Assembly: GCA_030867875.1 (NCBI GenBank)
Contig: JAOWCC010000936.1
Coordinates: 74,309,032-74,373,031 of the forward strand
Source: Actinernus sp. WN-2022
Lineage: Eukaryota; Cnidaria; Anthozoa; Actiniaria; Actinernidae
Reading direction: 5' to 3'
Length of the DNA: 64,000 bases
The notes beneath the pieces were generated by a model. The model was not told the DNA's origin and made no database searches. It saw only the letters and a list, made by a program, of their open reading frames with translations. Below, one piece after another: positions 35,475-45,762 of this stretch. Numbering within the stretch: the stretch's first letter is position 1; every line of letters starts with the position of its first letter. The translations under genes and the position numbers were made by a program.

Positions 35475-36726
35475 GACAAACAGAAAATGCCATCCTTCCT
35501 CATTTTCATTGCCTTTTCAACTGAGATCTTAATTTCAATCATGACAAAAAAATGCCATTGGCACTTTAATGACTGGAAGTACTTGACAATGACCTATATT
35601 TGTACTGGAATTTTTCCCATTCAAATATTTAAGATTCACCATTTTATGAATAAGGTCTATAACTGTTGTTTTATAGAGAAACCATATAATAATCAGCTGT
35701 ATATAATTATTATAAACACACACATACATGCATGTACATGTATGTATGTGAAATACTTAATGATTCATCCTGTACATACAACTTGCATAGTATATCCAGT
35801 TTTTGTAACATTTAATTATTTCAAGTTGTTTGCCTAAAGCAAACTAAGTTAGAACATTTTTATGAAATATTTAACACGTAGAGCCATCAGTTAAAGATTT
35901 GGGCCTAACAGTTAGGACATGCAATAACAGTAATGTCATTCAGGTTAGAGTTGACCATAACCCAGTACTTAACAGTACTCAGCAGGTGAAGTTTTGCATT
36001 ACTGGAAACTTGGACTCAGACAAAATAACCAATCATTACAAGGTAAACATTAAAACTGTTTATTTACAACAAGCCACTGTGTTAATGTAACATGGAGTTT
36101 CATTTGTGGTGCTATACATATATTAATAATTATAACAGACATCCAATATTAAATCTTAAATTTTGCAACAAAAACATACTATAAGACAATATGTTGGGCA
36201 AACAGATGTATGTGGTGAGATTGTATGTAACCAGTACATCCAGGTATTGTAATTTTAGGTCTTGCATATATACATGTGTCAGACATTATAAAGTTTCGAT
36301 TTCAATAAAAAGTACATGTAATTATTTGAAAAGCCAAGTATCATCACCACTGACAATTATGTACAATAGTGTATCACAAGGGTTATTTTTATTAAACATC
36401 ATGTTATGTAATTATATTTGATCTGAAATTGAACAGGTTTTTTTGGGGTTGATTTTTGGTGCATTTAATAACATTACAACAGCTTTGTTAAGAACGGGAA
36501 ATAAACAAGTTTGATAACTTTAAAAAAGGAATTTAAAAGTTATGAATGTTTGTAGCACTGATGAATTCAGGCAATGGCCGCACCATGAAACATTTCCTTT
36601 TAATGGCTTAATAAAAAATATTTTTTACTTTCACAATTTGCAAACAATTTCGAAAATATAAAGTCAAACACTGCAGTCAATAAGGGTTCCAAAGATTAGG
36701 AACTGCTATTTTGTGAAGACATGTAA
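35475..36726. other. Intergenic, 3' flanks of HMCES and CFAP77
   Basis: AT-rich; no supported exon. (ACACATACATG)-like short repeats near 35720-35745. It may contain the CFAP77 3' UTR. Confidence 0.5.
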
Positions 36727-39700
36727 TTAACTCTTGGCAGGTTCATAGATTCCATGACCAAATACTCCCTTGCGTGAAGTGCTGTCTGTTGCATGATGCT
36801 TAAATGCAGATTTCTTAGCTTTATCTGATCTGAATGTGTCTGCTAGAGATGGAATCTGGAATCAAAATGAAATAATTCATGACAATAATAATAATAGTCA
36901 AACCAATCAGTGATTTTGTTACCTCTGAATTTCTAACAAGACTTGAAACAACCATGGGAGCTGATCAAAGCCAGGTCCCGCCTAATATAATCCACCAATC
37001 GAATTGGAATTCAGCATGTTGGTTTTTGCGGAGGGAGGAAAACCGGAGAACTCTGAGAAAAACCCTAGTTGGAGCAAGGGCGAGATACCAACAAACTCAA
37101 CTCCCATATGGCGCCGCGTCCAGGAATCAAACCTGGGCCACAGAGGTGAGGCGAAGCACTTTACTGCGCCACCCTGGCTCCCTAGCTGGCTCCCAGTTAC
37201 AAACTGCATGTGAAGAGTCCTCCAACTCATGCTCCGTTAAAAAATGAGTCTCATACCAAAAATAAGACTAAAAATAGTGAGTCCCTGAACAAGAATCACA
37301 TCAAAGTTTATCAGAATTTTAGTACTTAATTATTGTTTGTCTGTAATAGCGTTATTTAATAGCTACATGGTCAGTTTAATTGGCAGGCCTTAAATTACTA
37401 TCACTTTGCGATCGATTGCCTTCAATCACGTGGCCATTGTTGACAGTGACACATGACATAACAATTTTTAAATGAGGGTATTGATACATTTTAGGCCTAC
37501 CATACATGTCGCTAGACATTAAATTTGCCAGCTGTTTTGTTTCCTTGGGGATTGATCATCATGCATGTCAAAAAAATTAATTGCATCATTTTTTATGTGC
37601 AATTAATACCACAGAATGCAAATGTATCAAAATCACTGTAGTTGGTGCAATAGATTACAGTTGCATCTACGAATAGCAGTTTCCGAATGCCTCACTTCCA
37701 TGTAACGAAGTGCCATTGAAACCATCATTCTTGCATGATACCAACACCAACAACAAGTACAACTAATTATATAAATTTATTTAGATACACAGTTTGGCAT
37801 TCAGGTCAATACCGCTGAAACTGCTATTCGTAGACACCACTGTAATATGATCAGCTATTAGGACCTAGTAACTTCTTTTCACTTAATATGCTAGAATATC
37901 CTATATGCCAGGTCCCATATGTCTTAAGGTACTTTTATATAAGACCCCAGAAACTGAAATGCCACATGGTGAACTATTTTTGTGTCTGTATAATTAACAT
38001 AATACCAGTATTAGTTTACAATAACTTTGTTTCTCAACTAATTCTTATAAGCACCCAGAAAAACATACATTATTTTGTATGCCACTCGTGTATTAATTTT
38101 GTGATTTTAATGCTAATACATGGTTTATATTGGCAAACAATGTAGTTTGGGGTTAAATATATATTTTTGACCTGATATTACAAAGTCTGTTGCCATTTTT
38201 AAAGACATCTACACTGTAAAGTCCAAATGGATGTACAGCCTATTTCAATAATATTAATGTTGTCTGGGAGATAAGGAATAGTTATATATGGGAATAGTTA
38301 TATATGGGAATAGCTATATATGGCATTAGGGAATAGCTATATATGGCATTAGGGAATAGCTATATATGGCATTAGGGAATATGACAGTAGGGAGTAAGGC
38401 ATTTTTAAAATGTCAGATGGCTGTACACAGACTAAAAATGGATAAATAAGCCATAAAATATTAAGCTCATTATAAGTCATCCAGGTCGTATAATTAACGT
38501 ATAACTCTGACATAACCATAATTCATTTCAGTCTGGCAATACCTGGCCTAATAATGCCCTATTCCCTAATACCATATTCCCTAATGTCCTATATTTTCCC
38601 TAACTCCCAGACAACATTAAGGTAATTGAAATAGCTGGATATTTTTATTCAAATATGGTAACTAACCTTCTGGAATTTTGGCATTTGCCACAATGGCGGA
38701 GCATCTACTGAAGGTTGGTACTTGCGTAGTACAGATGCTCTCGTCTCATAGATGTTTTTGTCAACATGTCGCTGTAATAAGTAATGTAAAAGATTTGAGT
38801 ATTTTGTACGGTGGCTCGTAAGGGACATCAGAATTGCAAACCACATTTTTCTCTAACTCGTCAAAAATGACGAGTTAATTTTGCAAACCACATTTTTCGC
38901 TCGCTAACTCGTCAAAAATGACGAGTTAATTTTGCAAACCACTTTTTTCGCTAACTCGTCAAAAATGACGAGTTAATTTTGCAAAGCACATTTTCCGCTA
39001 ACTCGTCAAAAATGACGAGTTAATTTTGCAAACCACATTTTTCGCTAACTCGTCAAAAATGACGAGTTAATTTTGCAAACCACTTTTTTCGCGTTAATTT
39101 TGCAAAGCACATTTTTCGCTTACTCGTCAAAACAAGTAGGACCTCAATGCGATCATAGGAGACCATTCGGTGTTGAGGAAAGTGTAAGAGGTGTATACAG
39201 GAAGCAATGGTTGTAGAAATATTTACTAGTAATACATTACATGCAGAAGCCTCACAACCATTGTTGTCATTGTTGTAATATATAAAAAACATGCAGGAGA
39301 GAGCATGGCACAGTCGTACAAACTCGTTAAATTTTGAGTTTTCAAAAATTGACCAATGGCTCAATATTAAAAATATAAACCTGGACTTGCACTGGAGTTA
39401 CTTATTTTGACTTGCTCTTTCCATTTCTGGCATTGAAATTGTGCTAGATTCATGATATTTGAGTGACAAGGTTATGTGACCTCCAGCTACAAAGGGCCTA
39501 GTATTGCAGGCTGATAGCATTGTAAAAACTAGTACACGTTTTCATCGCTAAAACAATTTGTCGTTTTGCTGTAAGTCCATGCGCAATAGGCATCATTTTG
39601 TCAGATATGTCAGTATGTCACATGACTAAGATTGACTGGAGTAAGCAGTTAAGCAAAAGGGTCTACAGTGACGATATGTGGATATCGTTAGTGCAAGGGG

Positions 39701-42700
39701 TGCATAGGGAAGAGGGATATACTAAGGGGACGTGCTAGGATAGGATAAGAAGATATATATGTAGATGATAGCTATTGTGTTGCATGGCATCCAAACGTTT
39801 TTAACGTGTAGTTTATATGAAATGCAGGCTATACTATTGCCTAGAACTAGACTTTTGTAGATACTAATAATACTAAATATAATAGCATTTCCATATGGAA
39901 AATATAAGAACAAAATAAAATGTATTTTCATTTTTATTCTTTCACTATAACTGACATGCACTAGCTGTAACTTGAAACAAAATTATTTATGAGATCACCA
40001 CACGAAAGTTAGTCCACAATTGACTTCAGAGAATAGGATTTCACCTCTCACTTTATATTTATAGAAGTTATTATTAATGATTCAGTAATAGACCAGTTCG
40101 CGGTTAATTCCGACATTTTGAAAGCGTATGGGAATCCGATGCCAAATAATTTCCATAGTGAAAAAGTGGTTTGCAAAATTAACTCGTCATTTTTGACGAG
40201 TTAGCGAAAAAAGTGGTTTCCAAAATTAACTCGTCATTTTTAACTCGTCATTTTTGACGAGTTAGAGAAAAATGTGGTTTGCAATTCTGATGGCCCTTAC
40301 GAGCCACCGTAATTTTGTGATATACATGTATGTATGTCTGGGTTGTCTATTATAACCTTTGATTTAATGATTCATTGAACCTCTTGTAAATAAGGAGACA
40401 TGAACAGGTACATATGCATGTTGAGGTTTTGATAACAATACAATACAATAAATTTATTTGCAATATTTTTGAATTTGTAGTTGCATTTTTAAAACAAGTT
40501 TGCTTTAACAATAAAATATATAAAGTTTTTTTAAATAAATAATAATTAAAGATGCCTAACAATTGAGGCAATAAAAATAAACTGTAAGGTTTTCTAGTTA
40601 GCCTCTAGCCTGCTTTATTATATTTTGTTTACATGTATTATATATGTAGCTAGTCTATACTTGCAAATAATTAATCTACAAATTATGAAAAGAGAATTAA
40701 AAAGAAGAGAGAAAGAAGAGAATCCAGAATGATTCAACTTAGTTATTTAGGTATATTGTTCTGCCATTAAATAATTAATGACTGACAGTTCAATTTTTGT
40801 AGAGAAGGAGAAGATATTAAGTAATGGTCCGCGCAAGAGGTAGGCTTATGTTATGCATGGAATGTAAAAAGGTGCTAATTGTGGTATTGTTTCAATCTTC
40901 CACCTCATTGGCTTAGACATTAAAATCTATCTAAAATTGAAGAAGAAGAACATTTTTTCTCATTTTGTAAACAGATTTTATACCAGGCATCATATGACAG
41001 ATTTGAATTGCATCTAGTGAAAACTCTCATAACTTTCAATATGACAAACTTTCAATATGGGGAACATTTTTAAATTGAACGTTTTCTTGGTTATTGTTTT
41101 GCACTCTTCTGATTGGACAAAACCTTTAAAATGCATTTTTAGTGGATATAATTTCAGAAATTTCTGATTTAAGGGTTGATGAGTTGTCAGTATGAAAAAC
41201 AGAAAATACTAAAGTGGGGAAAGCAAATTGCATCAGAACAATAGAATTGTGCCTACCTCTTGCACGGACTGTTACTTAAGTTCTTTTAAAGAACTGGGAA
41301 GTTGTTGGACATGATATGGAAGAGACAGCTTGTTTACTGGTATTTATTTTGATGTGCGATTTATTTAAATTTTGACTACAACTTATAGTTACAAATGGTT
41401 CTAAAATTGTACATATTCTTATTTCATAATATACATGTACCTTCTGTTCCTGTTTTGCCCTCATGGCATCCTCAGCCTTACGTCTCTCTTCTAACCACCG
41501 GTCTTGATATTTGTGACCCAGTAATTCATACACTGGGGTGGATGGTCTGTAGAAGAAATACAAAATACAACTTAATTATCCTGAGATATTCATGTCTTAG
41601 AATGTATTTAACATCCTACACTACATACATGTAGCTTTTTCTGGCTCAAATTTCAGGCATCTCTCTGGGAGTGGATAGAGGCATCTGATTTTCTCAGGCT
41701 ATAAACATACATGTAGCAGCATTCCCATTTTGTATTTGGTGTCATATTTTGTGTTCCTTGCAATGTTATTGTTGATTGACCAGTCATTGCTATTATAAAG
41801 CAGAAATTGAAATGGCTTGCTAATTAATTAATAGGCTAAATATAGACATATTGTGAGTTGCAGAGGAGCTGGAATGAGCCCTCGATGGAGGCCGCTCATA
41901 TGGGGGAATTATCTTCTGATGCTTATAGCTTTTAGCAAATTTGTCTGTATGAGCCTAGTCCATGCATTGGCAACATGGCGCATGTCAGTTTTTATCTTCA
42001 TGTAGAAATGTTACCTATATTATCAACCATTCCAATGAACACAAAATCTGACACCATTAATTATTGCTCATTATCAAAATATGTTATATTTATGCTGCCC
42101 TCCTGCATTTATATACATAATGATAAAAAAACTATTGTCAGGGCTAGCTCCATTTGCTGGGACAAAAGTCATTATACACTCTAACACAAAGTGTTAAATT
42201 TTTTTTTTTTTGGCTATGTGCCTGAACAAATTGCCACTTATTACAATATATACATGTATGGCAAACAAAGACCTAATGCCCAGCAAAGGTGAGGGCAATG
42301 TCCGATAATCTATAAATTAAGTATAACGTGGCAAGGATAATGGGAGAAGGTGCGTTGAAAAGACAGTGCTTCACCACCTGAAGATTACAGAATTCGACAG
42401 AGGTCACGACTGAGAGCATATGGCTGTGGTGTGCTGGTAATTGCCTAGAGGGGTTGACATTGTATTGAAAGGCACTACCCCCTATTGATATCCCTGTCAC
42501 ATGTGATGAGCAGTTAAAATGATGTGTTAATCGAGGGGCAGCATAAAACTTTTATTGCCAGGTCAATAATTTCTTTATATTGTTATATTAAAGTTCAACT
42601 CTAAACATACTTTGTTGGTATTCCAAACACCACAGTTGGAGGAAGTCGTTTGATTTTTTGTGTTGTTGTCTCATTTCCTGAGTCCTTCCTCCTCACATCA

Positions 42701-43545
42701 TGTGTAGCTCTGTACTGGAAGTGTTCCTGTGCTGTCGTCAAGCCAACCTGCACAGCTGATTTGTTAAGGTTCTGGAAGTCCCTGGGGTTTGTCTTCTCCT
42801 TGTAATGTAGGCCGGACTGGGGAGGGGCAGACCTCCACACCAAAGCTGTCGGAAGAAAACAAAAATCAGAACATGTTTCTACATAGTTTTTCTATCTTTA
42901 AAAAAAATATTATTTGTAGCTGCATAGACATTTTTTTTAAATAACCAAGTAGCATAAATAATAATTTATTATTGGCTGTGTATCCAGGGAATAGTTGAAG
43001 GAAATGGAAGGGACCATGCAAGAACAGAGTTAGTGACTTTTGATCTATAATTCTAAATTCTCCCTCTATAGAAAACAATATCAAGGAGAATTTGTGTGAT
43101 TGGGTTTTCTCTGTTCCTCAGAGTAAGAGATTGGAGAGAATAGCCATATATGAAGCATCAGTAAGTGAGCCACTCAAGCCTTTCTCTCGGAAATGGAGAA
43201 AATGTCTGGGACCTGAGCTAGGCTGTAGTGTTTGTGGTGTACATTCTTACCATCAGCAGCCCCACTGTCTTTGCCACCATTGGGTTTGCCATATGTGAAT
43301 CCATCGGGTGGAAGGGTGAAACACCTTCTTAATGGACGACCAAGCTCAGTCTATAAGGCCATAAATGGAAATTTATTGATATTGATAACAGATTAATATT
43401 ATGTTATTAATATTGTGCACATAACTTTGTTTTATTAATTCACTTCCACTCATTTACAAATGTATCTCACCTTCTGTAATAGTGGATTATTGAGAAGTGA
43501 TTCTCTTTGAACTCCTAGGGTCAAGACTGAGTCAAACTTACTCAT
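36727..43545 (-). CDS. CFAP77: Cilia- and flagella-associated protein 77
   Basis: Six coding exons: 43545-43471, 43350-43251, 42845-42611, 41546-41441, 38771-38667, 36855-36727, giving 249 aa with all phases consistent. Recognisable stretches are LGVQRESLLNNPLLQK, ELGRPLRRCFTLPPDGFTYG, QVGLTTAQEHFQYRATHDVR, FGIPTKPSTPVYELLGHKYQ and the C-terminal GVFGHGIYEPAKS. The order and motifs fit the CFAP77 (C9orf171) family, a small doublet-microtubule protein of motile cilia. The assignment rests on remembered family features plus its position next to AK8, as in human 9q34. ATG lies 16 nt into the second exon. A 5' exon ends at 45431 (TTTAG|GTAAGTAG) and is in frame but has no ATG, so it is read as UTR. 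Transcription diverges from AK8. Confidence 0.78.
36925..37192 (-). mobile_element. tRNA-derived SINE, copy A (CFAP77 last intron)
   Basis: On the minus strand: box A-like TGGCGCAGTAAAG, box B GGTTTGATTCC, then a conserved body (TTTTTCTCAGAGTTCTCCGG, CCTCCCTCCGCAAAAACCAA). A second copy of the same family is at 60979-61735. Confidence 0.8.
37658..37842. mobile_element. MITE with TIR CAGTTGCATCTACGAAT, TA flanks (copy 2)
   Basis: Same family as 12633-12853: TCTACGAATAGCAGTTTC at the left, GAAACTGCTATTCGTAGA at the right, flanked by TA. Confidence 0.8.
38237..38636. mobile_element. 400-bp inverted-repeat element containing tandem repeats
   Basis: CTATTTCAATAATATTAATG TTGTCTGGGAG at the left is mirrored by CTCCCAGACAACATTAAGG TAATTGAAATAG at the right. 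At 38274-38390 it holds five or six copies of GGAATAG(T/C)TATATATGG(CATTA). It ends 31 bp from CFAP77 exon 38667-38771. Confidence 0.75.
38807..40311. mobile_element. Foldback-type transposon with arms of tandem 22-bp palindromes
   Basis: The ends TACGGTGGCTCGTAAGGG and CCCTTACGAGCCACCGTA are inverted and flanked by ATTTTG on both sides (38801, 40312), a likely target duplication. The left arm holds five ~48-bp tandem units, each with the palindrome AACTCGTCA-AAAA-TGACGAGTT (38855, 38905, 38953, 39000, 39047). The right arm holds inverted copies (40181, 40242 and a partial one between). No coding interior is seen. It sits in a CFAP77 intron, 36 bp upstream (in transcript sense) of an exon acceptor. 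Confidence 0.85.
40821..41275. mobile_element. TTAA-flanked MITE, 455 bp
   Basis: GTAATGGTCCGCGCAAGAGG at the left; CCTCTTGCACGGACTGTTAC at the right; flanked by TTAA at 40817-40820 and 41276-41279. CFAP77 intron, 165 bp from an exon. Confidence 0.85.
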
Positions 43546-43944
43546 TTTCGATTGATCGTTCCTACATGTAATAACTGATGAGATAATGACAATTAAAACT
43601 ATTAAAATCATAATTAACAATTGTATTGTTTCAAAGATACATTTACTGACATACATGTAATAATAACAATAATAATAAATTAAAAAAGATTGTTCAAATG
43701 CACATTACAAGCTAATTAATAATTAAACATTCTAACTAAGTCTATAGTGAGATAAATGCACCCTGTAGCTTTTCATGTATAGAAATATTAATATGCAGTA
43801 CTTTTCCCCCTTATAGAATGTGTCAACTGTGTGTCACCTGAAAATCAAAGTAGAAAACAAAATGGAAAGAACATGATCACCTAAATAATCCATAATCATG
43901 CTACAGTTTATTAGTTAGTTTATTTTATTCCAAGGTAAGGGACC

Positions 43945-44412
43945 GTTGACATATTCTTAGTACCCCACTTAACATCCACTGGACGTTAAGGTCAGACCCC
44001 CTACCCCCTTAATGTCCACCCCTTTTTGGTCGTTAACTTTAATACGATACTATAAAAAGTACTGCGAGCTCAGTCAAAAATCACACTGTATGTAGTCATA
44101 AGAAGCTTACGGACATGTATCGATCAATTGTGTTCTTGCTACCTGGTCAATGGAAACATCTGCATGTTTGGTTGGTTCTGTAATTTATGTTGAAAGTCCA
44201 AACAGTTGGCTTGAACTTCAGAAGCCATGGCTGCCATGTTGGCTCATGTTTTTGCTCCAGTCTCATTCCTACTGTTTTAGTCTTAATGCACCACACTAAC
44301 GTCCATGCCTCGACCCCTTCTCCTCCCATCTCCGACCCCTTCCCCCCACCCCCCAAAAAAATCATTTAATGTCCAGTGGACGTTAGGCGGGGCACTATAA
44401 ACATATGTTGAC
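43945..44412. mobile_element. Inverted-repeat element, ~470 bp, in CFAP77 5' intron
   Basis: GTTGACATATTCTTAGTACC and AACATCCACTGGACGTTAA at the left; TTAATGTCCAGTGGACGTTA and ACATATGTTGAC at the right, in mirrored order. Interior is C-rich on the plus strand. Confidence 0.7.
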
Positions 44413-45430
44413 AATCCCTAATATAAACGAAATTTGTCTTTATAATATTTCCTGCCCATTGCATTTGTGTGTCCTTTTCAGTCATGCACACCATTTTTTT
44501 TCTCTGCAAATGCAGATTATTACGACTTTATTGGTACATTTTAGGCACACTAAGCTAAACAAACAGTATCCAGCTGGTTCATCACTGTGTGCTTTTGTGA
44601 TAAAGATACAAAATCAATATATGAGAACACTAGCTGCGCTGTAGATTTTTGGTAGGTAAAGCAGGTATGTTTCTCTTATAAACAACAAACAGGAAATATT
44701 CAAAAATAAACATTCGTCCTACGTGGATTTAATAATACTTTGTAGTATAATAAATATTGGACCCGGATTATGCTCGAGATCGTTTTTCATATAGTTTTTG
44801 TTCAAACCCGCGTGTCTAAATAACGAAATGATTGAGAAAAAGATTTGAAAACAACATGATAATCCTGCATTTATCGGACCCTAGTATCGATAGTTGGTTC
44901 CTGATCATTAGGATATTTTGAATTTATGTTTCTCCAGTACCCTGATCGGCGTCAACGAAAGAAAACCCAAGGACAATTAGAGATCAAATCAAGCATTATT
45001 TCTATTTTTAACATTCAGTTCCTTTGATTTTTTTTTTTACGATTTCCCCCCCGAAATGCTAGAAAAATCAACCACTTTATTTTAAAATGCAAGTTCACTT
45101 TGACAAGTTTATCAAATTTCTGTACACTACATACAAGTCGGGAGTGAGGTGATAGACACTCGTGTTTAAGACGTAATTTTTTTTTGGAGTTAAATCGAGA
45201 TCGAAATTCATAGTGACTTACATCGCACCTTGAAACTCTAGGTGCAAGATTTACTAGATGATCATTTCCTGATTTGGCACTAAGTACGCAAACTAATGTG
45301 TACTGTTTAATGAAACAGGTTCTACCCGCGAACCGCCAAGTAACCAAATAAGTTAATTTGCCGCGAAATGTCCTTTGCTAATAACACCAATTTTTAGAAC
45401 GAATTCATATGCTACGAAACCTACTTACCT

Positions 45431-45540
45431 AAAGTCTATAACACAAGTCAATCCTCGTCGATTCGGATAGAAATCACCAAAGTTTTGGCCGAATTGAATG
45501 CTTTCTTGAAGTGTTGTATTCAGTGTATGCTGTTTGGAAG
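45431..45540 (-). other. CFAP77: CFAP77 5' exon (probably untranslated)
   Basis: Ends at a strong donor (GACTTTAG|GTAAGTAG). Spliced to the acceptor at 43561 it stays in frame with CFAP77 but contains no ATG back to an upstream TGA, so translation most likely starts at 43545. The upstream boundary is approximate. Confidence 0.5.
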
Positions 45541-45762
45541 TTAGAATGTCCGATCACTCTTGTTGCTATGGGAACGATTTTACGAAAACGCTCTTTGAAT
45601 TATGTAAGTCCATATAAAAAGCGTTTTGATTGGTCAAGATAGCTGCACTTTATCCAATCCAATGCTTTGTTAGAATTTCAAGAAAAACAGCTGACTAGCA
45701 ATATCGACAGGCTCAAATTCAGTTTGTCGTAGCAACTACAATACGAGTTTTTCTGTAAAGTA
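45541..45762. promoter_or_regulatory. Bidirectional AK8/CFAP77 promoter with RFX X-box
   Basis: About 220 bp between the CFAP77 5' exon and the AK8 start codon. It contains GTTGCTATGGGAAC at 45562-45575, matching the palindromic X-box (GTTGCYATGGNAAC) bound by RFX factors that drive ciliary genes. A weaker half-site arrangement, GTCGTAGCAAC, is at 45727-45737. The motif is directly seen; regulation by RFX is inferred from its position between two axonemal genes. Confidence 0.75.

Noticed and set aside
38846..39130. CRISPR-like regular repeat array
   Set aside because: Units are contiguous near-identical tandem repeats without unique spacers, in an animal intron, and belong to a foldback transposon.
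43092..43298. 68-aa plus-strand ORF
   Set aside because: Partly antisense to CFAP77 exon 43350-43251 and without similarity of its own.
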